A DNA stretch of 64,000 nt from Myxococcus sp. RHSTA-1-4 (GTDB lineage: Bacteria > Myxococcota > Myxococcia > Myxococcales > Myxococcaceae), in assembly GCF_020037125.1 (NCBI RefSeq), contig NZ_JAIQDG010000022.1:62001-126000 (forward strand). Direction: 5' to 3'. Below are positions 54,601 to 63,183 of this stretch, piece by piece. How positions within the stretch are numbered: the first letter of the stretch is position 1; each line of letters opens with the position of its first letter. Position numbers and translations under genes: made by a program. The notes beneath the pieces are model-generated. The model worked only from the letters and a program-made list of their open reading frames with translations. It was not told the DNA's origin and searched no databases.

Positions 54601-57600
54601 TGGCCGGCGTGTTCGGAGCCGTGCTGGGAATGGAGCGGGTGGGAGCGGAAGGCCACTTCTTCGAGCTCGGAGGTCACTCGCTGCTGGCCACCCAGGCCAT
54701 TTCGCGGCTGCGCGAGGCGGTGGGCCGGGAGCTGCCGGTGCGTGCTCTCTTCGAGGCCCCCACCGTGATGCAATTGGCGCGGCGGCTCGAGGAGGGCGGG
54801 AAGGTGCCAGCGCCGCTGGTGCATCAACCGCACGGGGGCGAGGCAGTGCAGTCCTTCGCCCAGCAGCGGTTGTGGTTCACCTCTCAGCTCGACGCGGGTG
54901 GCTTCTCCTACAACATCCCCTTCGCCACCCGGTTGAAGGGGCCGCTGGACGTGGAGGCACTGGAAGCGAGCTTCCGGGAGGTGGTGCACCGGCACGAGTC
55001 GCTGCGCACCACCTTCGCCGAGGTGGATGGCCTCCCCGTGCAGCGCATCCATTCGCGGGTGGAGCTGAAGGTGGAAGTGGAGGAGGTGGCGGAGGAGGAG
55101 GTGATTGCCAGTGCGGAGCAGGAGGCACGCCGGCCCTTCGACCTGGAGCGGGGCCCGCTGTTGCGGGTGCGCCTGCTGCGGGTAGGGCCCGAGGAGCACG
55201 TGCTGCTCTGGTGCGTGCACCACATCGTCTTCGACGGCTGGTCCGTCGGAGTGCTGCACCGGGAACTGTCGGAGTCCTACTCTGCCCGCGTCGGGGAGGC
55301 GGAGCAGCGGCTGGAGGCGCTGCCGGTGCAGTACGCGGATTACGCGCGCTGGCAGCGCGAGTGGTTGAAGGGAGAGGTGCTGGAGCGGCAGTTGTCGTGG
55401 TGGAAGGAGCAGCTTGCCGGCGCGCCTCTCGCGCTGGAGCTGCCCACCGACAGGCCGCGTCCTCCCGTGCAGTCCTTCCGGGGCGCGCTGCTGCGAGTGC
55501 CCCTGCCGGACGAGCTGGCGGTGGCGCTGCACCCGTTCACCCGGCGCGAGGGCGCAACACTCTTCATGACGCTGCTGGCGGGTTTCCAGGCGCTGCTGGC
55601 GCGCTACAGCGGCCAGTCCGACCTCGTCGTGGGCTCGCCCATCTCCGGCCGCAACTGGCGTGAGGTGGAGCCGCTGCTGGGCTTCTTCGTCAACACGCTC
55701 GCCCTGCGCATCGACACGGGGGGCGGCGTCTCCTTCCGCGAGCTGCTGGGCCGGGTGCGCAAGGCCTGCCTGGGCGCCTTCGCCCATCAGGACCTGCCCT
55801 TCGAGCAGCTCGTCGACGCCCTCCAGCCTGGCCGAGACCTGAGCCGCTCCCCGCTCTTCCAGGTCATGTTCGTCATGCCCGGGACGCCGAGGCCACTGGC
55901 CCTGAGCGGAATCACGGCCGAGGATGTCGACTTCGAGCCCGGGGTGGCGAAGTTCGACCTCACCCTCTTCGCGTGGGACACGCCTCGCGGGCTGGAGACG
56001 TACTGGGAATACAACACCGACCTCTTCGATGAAGAGACGGTGGTGCGCATGGCGGAGCACTACACGCGGCTGTTGCAGGCCGCCGTGTCCCAGCCCGACC
56101 AGCGCGTGGAGGCACTTCCGCTGCTGGGCGAGGCCGAGCGCCGCCGCCTGCTGGTGGAGTGGGGCTCGCGCGAGGACGTCACCTACGCTCCGGGGCTCAT
56201 GCACCGCTGGGTGGAGGCCCAGGTGGCGCGCACGCCGGAGGCCGAGGCGGTGACGGACGGAACCCGCTCGCTGACCTATGCGGAGCTGGAGGCGCGCGCC
56301 AACCAGCTCGCGCATCATCTGCTGGCCCTCGGCGTTCCGCCCAATGGCACCGTGGGCCTGTGCCTGGACCGCGGCAGCCTGGACATGCCCGTGGCGGTGC
56401 TGGCCACGCTCAAGGCGGGCGCGGCCTTCCTTCCGCTGGACCCCACCTGGCCCTCCGAGCGGCTGGCGCTCATGCTGGAGGACACCGGCGCGCCGGTGGT
56501 GGTGGCGCACGGCCATCTCGTCGCGGCGGTGCCTCGCGGCTCGGGCGCGCGGCTGCTGCGCCTGGACGAAGCGGCGGACGCCATCTCCGCCTGCCCCACG
56601 TACGTGCCGCCGGTGGAGGTGTCGCCGGAGACGCACTGCTACTTCGTCTACACCTCGGGCAGCACCGGCCGGCCCAAGGGCATCGTCATGTCCCACCGCG
56701 CGGTGGGCAACATGCTGTGGTGGCTGCTCCAGCGCTCGGTGAAGCCGGACGCCACCACGCTCCAGTTCGCCTCGCTCAACTTCGACGTCTCCTTCCAGGA
56801 GATGTTTGGCACGTGGTGCCTGGGTGGCCGTGTGCTGCTCATGACGCCACCGCTGCGCCAGGACCCCACCGCCATGCTGCGCTACATGGTGCGGCACCGC
56901 GTGGAGCGGCTGTACCTGCCCTTCGTCGCCTTGCAGGCGCTCTGTGACGCCGCGCTCGGCGAGGAGGAGCTGCCGCCACTCACGGAGGTGGTCACGGCGG
57001 GGGAGCAGCTCCAGGTGACACCGGCGCTGGTGGCCTTCTTCGAGCGGCTCCCCGGCTGCGTGCTGGAGAACCAGTACGGGCCCTCGGAGGCGCACGTCGT
57101 CGCCGCCTGGCGCGCGTCCGGCCCCCCGGCGTCCTGGCCCGCGCTGCCGCCGGTGGGCAGGCCCATCCCCAACGTGCGGCTCCAGGTGGTGGACTCGCGG
57201 GGAGAGCCCTGTCCCATTGGCGTGCCTGGCGAGGTGTACGTCGCCGGGGCGAGCCTCGCGCATGGCTACCATGGGCGCCCGGACCTGACGGCGGACCGCT
57301 TCATTCCGGACACCCTGGGGGGCCCGCCCGGCGCGCGGACCTACCGCACGGGCGACCGGGCACGGTGGCTGGCGGATGGGAACCTGGAGTTCCTCGGCCG
57401 CCTGGACGGGCAGGTGAAGCTGCGCGGCTTCCGCATCGAGCTGGGCGAGGTGGAGGTGGTGCTGCGCTCCTTTCCCGGCGTGCGTGACGCCGTGGCCATC
57501 GTCCGCGAGGACGTGCCCGGAGACCGGCGGCTGGTGGGCTACGTGGTGCCTCAGGAGGGACAGCCGGTGGAGCTCGCCGGGCTTCGCGAGCATCTGCAAG

Positions 57601-60600
57601 CGAAGCTGCCCGAGTACATGGTCCCCTCGGCCTTCGTGCCGCTCGCCACGCTTCCGCTCGCGCCGACCGGCAAGGTGGACCGCAAGGCGCTGCCCGCGCC
57701 CAGGGTGGAGGGGACACAGGCGGGCCATGTCGCGCCCCGCACCGCGATGGAGCAGGTGGTGGCCGGAGTGTTCGGGCCCCTGCTGGGGATGGAGCGGGTG
57801 GGTTCCGACGGTCACTTCTTCGAGCTCGGTGGACACTCACTGCTCGCCACCCAGGCCGTCTCACGGCTGCGCGAGGTGGTGGGCCGGGAGCTGCCGGTGC
57901 GAGCCCTCTTCGAGGCACCCACGGTGGCTCAGCTCGCGCGGCGCTTGGAGGAGGTGCTGGAAGAGGAGGGGAGTGCGCCGCCACCGCCGCTCGTGCATCA
58001 GCCGCACGGAGGCGAGGCGGTGCAGTCCTTCGCCCAGCAGCGGCTGTGGTTCCTCTCGCAGCTCGACGCGGGCGGCTTCTCCTACAACATGCCCAATGCC
58101 CTGCGCCTGAAGGGGCCGCTGGACGTGGGGGCACTGGAGGCGGGCTTCCAGGAGGTGGTGCGCCGGCACGAGTCGCTGCGCACCACCTTCGCCGAGGTGG
58201 ATGGCCTCCCCGTGCAGCGCATCCACGCGCGGGTGGAGCTGAAGCTGGAAGTGGAGGAGGTGGCGGAGGAGGAGGTGATTGCCCGCGCGGAGCAGGAGGC
58301 ACGCCGGCCCTTCGACCTGGAGCGGGGCCCGCTGCTGCGGGTGCGCCTGCTGCGGGTGTCCCCCGAGGAGCACGTGCTGCTCTGGTGCGTGCACCACATC
58401 GTCTTCGACGGCTGGTCCATGGGGGTGCTGGAGCGGGAGGTGGCCGCGATGTACGGCGCGCGGGTGAGGGGAGAGGAGCCGCGGCTGGAAGCCCTGCCGG
58501 TGCAGTACGCGGACTACGCGCGCTGGCAGCGCGAGTGGCTTCAGGGCGAGGTGCTGGAGCGGCAGTTGTCGTGGTGGAAGGAGCAGCTCGCCGGGGCGCC
58601 GCCCGTGCTGGAGTTGCCCACCGACAGGCCGCATCCTCCCGTGCAGTCCTTCAACGGTGTCCACCTGCCGATGCGGCTGCCGCCTGAGCTGGCGGGAGCG
58701 CTGCGGGAGCTGAGCCGCAAGGAGGGCGTGACGCTCTTCATGACGCTGCTGGCGGGTTTCCAGGCGCTGCTGGCGCGCTACAGCGGCCAGTCCGACCTCG
58801 TCGTGGGCTCGCCCATCTCCGGCCGCAACTGGCGTGAGGTGGAGCCGCTGCTGGGCTTCTTCGTCAACACGCTCGCCCTGCGCATCGACACGGGGGGCGG
58901 CGTCTCCTTCCGCGAGCTGCTGGGCCGGGTGCGCAAGGCCTGCCTGGGCGCCTTCGCCCATCAGGACCTGCCCTTCGAGCAGCTCGTCGACGCCCTCCAG
59001 CCTGGCCGAGACCTGAGCCGCTCCCCGCTCTTCCAGGTCATGTTCGTCATGCCCGGCGCCACGGTGCCCATGACGCTGTCGGGCCTCGTGTCGGAGGAGG
59101 TCTCCTTCGAGCCGGGCATGGCGAAGTTCGACCTCACCCTCTTCGTGCGCGAGCTGCCCCAGGGACTGGTGGCGTACTGGGAGTACAACACCGACCTCTT
59201 CGATGCAGAAACGGTGGCGCGCATGGCGGGGCACTACACGCGGCTGCTGCAGGCCGCCGTGTCCCAGCCCAACCAGCGTGTGGAGGCACTTCCGCTGCTG
59301 GGCGAGGCCGAGCGCCGTCGCCTGCTGGTGGAATGGAACGCCACCGAGGCACCACGGCCCGCCGAGCCCGGCGTGCAGATGCTCTTCGAGGCGTGGGCCC
59401 TGCGCACGCCGGATGCGGTGGCCGTCCGCATGGGAGACGCGCGGCTCTCCTATGGCGAGCTGAATCGCAGGGCCAATCAGCTCGCGCACGTCCTGCGCGG
59501 CCGTGGAGTGGGACCCGACGTGCCGGTGGGCCTGTGTGTCCCGCGCTCGCTGGAGCTGGCAGTGGGCGTGCTCGGCATCCTCAAGGCGGGGGGCGCCTAC
59601 GTCCCGCTGGACCCCGCATATCCACCGGAGCGCCTGGGCATGATGCTGCGTGCCTCACGTGCGCCGCTGCTCCTCACCCTGTCCACGCTCCCAGCCGTGC
59701 TGCCCGAGGGCGAGGTGCACCGGCTGTGCCTGGACACCGGCGGCTCCATCTTCGCGGGCGCGAGCGACGCGAATCTCCCGCCGTTGGCCGGGCCGGAGTC
59801 GCTCGCGTACGTCATCTACACCTCGGGCTCCACGGGCACGCCCAAGGGCGTGGCCATGCCGCATGGGCCGCTGCTCAACCTCGTGCACTGGCAGTTGGAG
59901 TCCTCCGTCCTTCCCAGGGGCCGGACGCTCCAGTTCTCCGCGCTGAGCTTCGACGTGTGCTTCCAGGAGCTGTTCTCCACGTGGGCGGCCGGCGGCGAGC
60001 TGGTGCTCGTCTCCGAGGAGCAGCGCCGGGACGCCCACGCGCTGCTGGACCTGATGGACCAACAGGAGGTGGAGCGGCTCTTCCTGCCCTTCGTCGCGCT
60101 CCAGAACCTGGCGGAGGTGGCGGACCGCGAGGAACGCGTGCCCCGGCGGCTGAGGGAAATCATCACCGCGGGCGAGCAGCTCCGGGTGACGCCGGCGCTG
60201 CGGCGGCTCGCGCGCCGGCTGGAGGGCTGCGTCCTGCACAACCAGTACGGTCCGGTGGAGAGCCATGTCACCACGGCCCTCACCCTCTCTGGGGCCCCCG
60301 AGGCGTGGCCGGACCTGCCCTCCATCGGCCGTCCCATCGCCAACGCCCGCATCCACCTGCTGGACGAGCACCTGTCCCCGGTGCCCATCGGTGTACCGGG
60401 CGAGGTGTTCATCGGCGGCGAGGTGCTGGCGCGTGGCTACCTGCACCGTCCGGAGCTGACGCAGGAGCGCTTCGTGCCCGACCCGTTCAGCTCCCGGCCG
60501 GGAGCGCGGCTGTACCGGACGGGGGACTTCGCGCGCTACCTGCCGGACGGGTCCATCGCGTTCCTCGGGCGCAGGGACTCGCAGGTGAAGGTGCGCGGCT

Positions 60601-61985
60601 ACCGTATCGAGCTGGCCGAGGTGGAGGCGGCGCTGGCGCACCATCCGGCACTGAAGGACTGCGTGGTGGAGGCGCGCGAGGCGGGCTCGGGCCACAAGCG
60701 TCTGGTGGGCTACGTCGTCGGCGCGGGAGGGCCGCCGCCCCCCGTCACGGAGCTCCGTGCGTTCCTCAAGGAGCGGCTCCCCGAATACATGGTGCCCGTC
60801 CACTTCGTGCCCATGGACGCCTTCCCGCTCACCCCCAGCGGCAAGGTGAACCGGCGCGCGCTGCCGGCGCCCGAGGGGGCATCACACGAGTCCACGCGCG
60901 CCCGGGTCGCGCCGCGCACCTCCCTGGAGCTGCAGCTCGTCCGCGTCTGGGAAGAGGTGCTGGGCCTGCATCCCCTGGGCATCCGGGATGACTTCTTCGA
61001 GCTGGGAGGCCACTCGCTGCTGGCCGTGCGCCTGCTGGCCCGCGTCCGCGAGCTGACGGGCCACTCCCTGCCCGTGGCGGCCCTCTTCCAGGGGGCGACG
61101 GTGGAGCGCGTCGCGGAGCTGCTGCGCCGCGAGCAGGGCCCCGCCTCACCGCTGGTGTTGTTGAGGGGCGGCACGCAGAGGCGGCCCTTCTTCTGCATCC
61201 ACCCGGTGGGCGGCACGGTGCTGGCATACGCGGAGCTGGCGCACCTGCTCGGGCCCGGCCAGCCCTTCTATGGCTTGCAGTCCCCCGGACTGGAAGGGGA
61301 GGCGCCACCGTGCGACAGGCTCGAGGACCTGGCGGCCCTCTACCTGGACGCCGTGCGCGCCGTGCAGCCGCGAGGGCCGTACCTGCTGGGCGGCTGGTCC
61401 ATGGGAGGGAGCATCGCCTTCGAGATGGCCCGCCAGCTCCATGCGCGGGGGGAGGAGGTGGGGCTGCTGGCGCTCATCGACACCTTCGCGAGCGCATTCC
61501 CGGGTGGCACCGTGTCGCCGGAGTGGCTCGAGCCCGCGAGGCTGGGCGCACTCTTCTACCGCGACCTGCTCCGCGCGACGGGGGCGGACCTCCCGTGCTC
61601 GGAAGAGGCGCTCTCACGGCTGGCGCCGGACGAGGCGCTGCGCGTGCTGGAAGAGGCGGGCCGGGCGGCGGCGGCGCTCCCCGAGTCCGGAATGCAGTCC
61701 CTGCGCACGCTGCGCCAGGTATTCGAGTCCAACCTCCGCGCGGCGTGGAGCTACGTGCCCCGGCCGTATGCGGGGGCTCTGCTCTCCATCGAGGCGAGCG
61801 CGGCCTCCCGGCCGCACGGCTGGGTGGGGCTGGCCCTGGGCGGGGTGGAGGTGCACACGCTGGAGGGAGACCACTACGCCCTCTTGCGCGGCCCGGGCGT
61901 CAAGGCCCTGGCCGCGCTGCTGCGTGAAGCCCTGGCCCGGGCCCACGCGAGCGGCGCGCGGGCGCAGCGGAGCGCCTCCGCCTGA
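51609..61985 (+). CDS. Three-module nonribosomal peptide synthetase (C-A-T)x3-TE
   Basis: A 3458-residue NRPS. Module 1: C (HHIVFDG at 159-165), A (FTSGSTGRPKG at about 635), T (Ser1024). Module 2: C (HHIVFDG from 1204), A (from about 1525), T (Ser2077). Module 3: C (from 2262), A (from about 2580), T (Ser3136). The TE domain is at about 3180-3450, with GGWSMGG (Ser3264), LIDTF and GDHYALL as a likely triad. All C domains keep HHxxxDG; there are no epimerisation or methylation domains. The A pockets read by eye: A1 DALWVAGTFK (hydrophobic, unclear), A2 DVQLVAQVVK and A3 DVQLIAQVTK, close to proline's DVQLIAHVVK. A C domain at the start suggests an acyl starter or an upstream partner. Confidence 0.93.
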   Translation: MKQIPPPTDDGMRRRVGGPGRRPPLMHQPHGGEAVQSFAQQRLWFLSQLDAGGFSYNAPFAARLKGPLDVGALEAGFREVVLRHESLRTTFAEVDGLPVQRIHSRVELKLEVEEVAEEEVIARAEQEARRPFDLERGPLLRVRLLRVSPEEHVLLWCVHHIVFDGWSMGVLEREVAAVYGARVRGEEPRLEALPVQYADYARWQREWLKGEVLERQLSWWKEQLAGAPPVLELPTDRPRPPVQSFHGALLRVPLPDALAGALRELSRKEGVTLFMTLLAGFQALLARYSGQSDVVVGSPFAGRALRDMEGLVGFFANTLALRVDTGGGASFRELLGRVRKACLGAFAHQDLPFEQLVDALQSTRDPSRSPIFQAAFVLQGEPASELRLSGVSASDVGFEPGVSKFDLTLFVRDTPQGLACLWEYSTGLFDEATVARMAEHYARLLWAAVKTPERRVSELPLLSSAERHRLLEEWSGPRTEYPRDVCIHTLVEAQVARTPDAVAVEYDGARLTYSELNRRANQLARHLRRSGVVAGSRVGLCAGRSLEMVVATLAILKAGGAYVPLDASYPGERLAFMVEDTGLQVLLAQPSLISRLPPVCAAVVPLEPSWEPFSRESPEDLGEPMPAGALAYVMFTSGSTGRPKGVCIPHRGVVRLVKGARFVELGEREVFLQLAPISFDAATLELWGALLNGARLVVFSEHAPTPEELGRALVRHGITTLWLTSALFEQMMASRPEALAGVRQVLAGGDVLSPSAARARLSQGGLLVNGYGPTENTTFTCCHPMTGPEQVGHTVSIGRPIANTQVYLLDDALEPVPVGVWGELCTGGDGLAWGYLHLPELTAERFVPNPFSQEPGARLYRTGDRARWLPDGRIEFAGRLDGQVKLRGFRIEPGEVESALLRHPGVREAVVVAREDGPGGKRLVAYFVPREAAPATAELRADMQALLPEYMVPSAFVELPALPLTPNGKVDRKALPAPDLEAAAGEYVQPRTAMEQVVAGVFGAVLGMERVGAEGHFFELGGHSLLATQAISRLREAVGRELPVRALFEAPTVMQLARRLEEGGKVPAPLVHQPHGGEAVQSFAQQRLWFTSQLDAGGFSYNIPFATRLKGPLDVEALEASFREVVHRHESLRTTFAEVDGLPVQRIHSRVELKVEVEEVAEEEVIASAEQEARRPFDLERGPLLRVRLLRVGPEEHVLLWCVHHIVFDGWSVGVLHRELSESYSARVGEAEQRLEALPVQYADYARWQREWLKGEVLERQLSWWKEQLAGAPLALELPTDRPRPPVQSFRGALLRVPLPDELAVALHPFTRREGATLFMTLLAGFQALLARYSGQSDLVVGSPISGRNWREVEPLLGFFVNTLALRIDTGGGVSFRELLGRVRKACLGAFAHQDLPFEQLVDALQPGRDLSRSPLFQVMFVMPGTPRPLALSGITAEDVDFEPGVAKFDLTLFAWDTPRGLETYWEYNTDLFDEETVVRMAEHYTRLLQAAVSQPDQRVEALPLLGEAERRRLLVEWGSREDVTYAPGLMHRWVEAQVARTPEAEAVTDGTRSLTYAELEARANQLAHHLLALGVPPNGTVGLCLDRGSLDMPVAVLATLKAGAAFLPLDPTWPSERLALMLEDTGAPVVVAHGHLVAAVPRGSGARLLRLDEAADAISACPTYVPPVEVSPETHCYFVYTSGSTGRPKGIVMSHRAVGNMLWWLLQRSVKPDATTLQFASLNFDVSFQEMFGTWCLGGRVLLMTPPLRQDPTAMLRYMVRHRVERLYLPFVALQALCDAALGEEELPPLTEVVTAGEQLQVTPALVAFFERLPGCVLENQYGPSEAHVVAAWRASGPPASWPALPPVGRPIPNVRLQVVDSRGEPCPIGVPGEVYVAGASLAHGYHGRPDLTADRFIPDTLGGPPGARTYRTGDRARWLADGNLEFLGRLDGQVKLRGFRIELGEVEVVLRSFPGVRDAVAIVREDVPGDRRLVGYVVPQEGQPVELAGLREHLQAKLPEYMVPSAFVPLATLPLAPTGKVDRKALPAPRVEGTQAGHVAPRTAMEQVVAGVFGPLLGMERVGSDGHFFELGGHSLLATQAVSRLREVVGRELPVRALFEAPTVAQLARRLEEVLEEEGSAPPPPLVHQPHGGEAVQSFAQQRLWFLSQLDAGGFSYNMPNALRLKGPLDVGALEAGFQEVVRRHESLRTTFAEVDGLPVQRIHARVELKLEVEEVAEEEVIARAEQEARRPFDLERGPLLRVRLLRVSPEEHVLLWCVHHIVFDGWSMGVLEREVAAMYGARVRGEEPRLEALPVQYADYARWQREWLQGEVLERQLSWWKEQLAGAPPVLELPTDRPHPPVQSFNGVHLPMRLPPELAGALRELSRKEGVTLFMTLLAGFQALLARYSGQSDLVVGSPISGRNWREVEPLLGFFVNTLALRIDTGGGVSFRELLGRVRKACLGAFAHQDLPFEQLVDALQPGRDLSRSPLFQVMFVMPGATVPMTLSGLVSEEVSFEPGMAKFDLTLFVRELPQGLVAYWEYNTDLFDAETVARMAGHYTRLLQAAVSQPNQRVEALPLLGEAERRRLLVEWNATEAPRPAEPGVQMLFEAWALRTPDAVAVRMGDARLSYGELNRRANQLAHVLRGRGVGPDVPVGLCVPRSLELAVGVLGILKAGGAYVPLDPAYPPERLGMMLRASRAPLLLTLSTLPAVLPEGEVHRLCLDTGGSIFAGASDANLPPLAGPESLAYVIYTSGSTGTPKGVAMPHGPLLNLVHWQLESSVLPRGRTLQFSALSFDVCFQELFSTWAAGGELVLVSEEQRRDAHALLDLMDQQEVERLFLPFVALQNLAEVADREERVPRRLREIITAGEQLRVTPALRRLARRLEGCVLHNQYGPVESHVTTALTLSGAPEAWPDLPSIGRPIANARIHLLDEHLSPVPIGVPGEVFIGGEVLARGYLHRPELTQERFVPDPFSSRPGARLYRTGDFARYLPDGSIAFLGRRDSQVKVRGYRIELAEVEAALAHHPALKDCVVEAREAGSGHKRLVGYVVGAGGPPPPVTELRAFLKERLPEYMVPVHFVPMDAFPLTPSGKVNRRALPAPEGASHESTRARVAPRTSLELQLVRVWEEVLGLHPLGIRDDFFELGGHSLLAVRLLARVRELTGHSLPVAALFQGATVERVAELLRREQGPASPLVLLRGGTQRRPFFCIHPVGGTVLAYAELAHLLGPGQPFYGLQSPGLEGEAPPCDRLEDLAALYLDAVRAVQPRGPYLLGGWSMGGSIAFEMARQLHARGEEVGLLALIDTFASAFPGGTVSPEWLEPARLGALFYRDLLRATGADLPCSEEALSRLAPDEALRVLEEAGRAAAALPESGMQSLRTLRQVFESNLRAAWSYVPRPYAGALLSIEASAASRPHGWVGLALGGVEVHTLEGDHYALLRGPGVKALAALLREALARAHASGARAQRSASA
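55560..55882 (+). repeat. 323-bp perfect repeat in NRPS C domain, module 2
   Basis: This segment of the module 2 condensation domain is identical base for base to 58734-59056 in module 3 (same strand, 3174 bases apart). The flanking C-domain DNA is similar but not identical. Such identity within diverged modules points to recent duplication or gene conversion. Confidence 0.85.
58734..59056 (+). repeat. 323-bp perfect repeat in NRPS C domain, module 3
   Basis: Second copy of the block at 55560-55882. The sequence covers the region from LFMTLLAGFQALL to LFQVMFVMPG of the C domain, including the SGRNWREVEPLLGFFVNTL stretch that module 1 has in a different form (FAGRALRDMEGLVGFFANTL). Confidence 0.85.
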
Positions 61986-61993
61986 AGCGGGCC

Positions 61994-62962
61994 TCAGGGC
62001 TTCTCGGCGTACACCACCGCGTACTCGTCGCAGTTGAAGAGGGTGCTCCACTGCAGCTGCTCGGCGGGCGTCTGCCGGGCACGCAGCACGTCCTCGCGCA
62101 CCCGGGCGAGCGACGTGGCCCCGGGCTGGCGCGCCGCGGCCGTCATCCCGCGCAGCGCCACGAGCGCGGTGTTGACCGCGGGGTAGACGTCCGCCGAGAT
62201 GGACTCCAGCCGCGCCTTCTGGAATCCCGCCCGCGCCAGCTCCGCGAGGTATCGCTGCGCCGTCCAGACGTTGGCCTCCGGGAAGGCAATCCGGCCGCGC
62301 CAGTAGCGGTGGCGCAGGCGGCGGCGCAGCCCGGCGCCGGACTCCCGGTCCGTCTTCTGGCACATGTCCGCCATGACGAGCCGTCCCCCGGGCCGCAGCA
62401 CCCGGAACGCCTCACGCAGGAAGGCGTCGCGCGTCCGGAAGTGCATGGCGGACTCGAGCGCGAAGACGACGTCGAACTCGCCGGCCCGGAAGGGCATGTC
62501 CGTCGCGGAGCCCTGCAGCAGGCGAACCACCTCGTCGAGCCCCGTGAGCCGCACGCGCTCCCGGCCCACGCGGACCTGGTTCGGAGTGATGTTCAGCCCG
62601 ACGATGCGCGCCGGGCGGTACTCCTCGGCCCAGAGGATGTCCTGGTCCGCGTAGCCGAAGCCACAGTCCAACACCGCGTCGCCCGCGCCCAGGCGCGCCG
62701 TCTTCGCCAGCAGGTGCGCCATCCCCGCCTGGGCGGACCTGAACAGCTCACCCACGCGCTCGAAGTTGTTCTCGTCCACCCGCTCCACGTCGCGCCAGTA
62801 GCCGAGGTTGATCCAGTACGGCTCGCGCCCCGTGCTGACGCGGATCTCCTGGGGCGTGGGAAGGCCGGTAACCCAGGCCCCCGTCTCGTTCGTGTAGAAG
62901 CGCTCCGGATCCGCGAGGACCGCGCTCTTGAGCTGCCTTGCCACCTTCACGACGTCGAACAT
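61994..62962 (-). CDS. SAM-dependent methyltransferase
   Basis: A 322-residue class I methyltransferase. Motif I is VLDCGFGYADQDILWAEEY (about residues 94-112). IVGLNITPNQVRVGRERV, PFRAGEFDVVFALESAMHFR and EAFRVLRPGGRLVMADM follow, in the natural-product O/C-methyltransferase pattern. The ATG at 62962 has AAGGAGG 6 bases upstream; the in-frame extension to 63199 has none. It is convergent with the NRPS, the two stops being 8 bases apart; a CCTGA/TCAGG hairpin (61981-61998) spans both stop codons. It could methylate the peptide product, but the opposite orientation leaves this open. Confidence 0.88.
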   Translation of the reverse strand: MFDVVKVARQLKSAVLADPERFYTNETGAWVTGLPTPQEIRVSTGREPYWINLGYWRDVERVDENNFERVGELFRSAQAGMAHLLAKTARLGAGDAVLDCGFGYADQDILWAEEYRPARIVGLNITPNQVRVGRERVRLTGLDEVVRLLQGSATDMPFRAGEFDVVFALESAMHFRTRDAFLREAFRVLRPGGRLVMADMCQKTDRESGAGLRRRLRHRYWRGRIAFPEANVWTAQRYLAELARAGFQKARLESISADVYPAVNTALVALRGMTAAARQPGATSLARVREDVLRARQTPAEQLQWSTLFNCDEYAVVYAEKP

Positions 62963-63183
62963 CCCGGGCCTCCTTGACTCCAGCGGCGCGCAGAGCCACC
63001 AATCTCGGATTTCAGGTATCGCACGGTATGCGCGTTTGAATGCGAGGGCAGCGAAGCGGCGGGCGGCGTAGTTTTCAGCTTCTGACGATTGGACGGGCAC
63101 GCGGCGCGTCCTGCACGTACCGCGGGTGATGAGCACCTTGGAACCAGACCAGGGAGCATCCAGCTCGCGCCCAGGAGAGGCCC

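Noticed and set aside
53808-57836. 1342-codon minus-strand ORF inside the NRPS
   Set aside because: It is a GC-bias shadow of the synthetase frame: His/Gln/Arg/Leu-rich with no domain, and the plus frame has full NRPS motifs.
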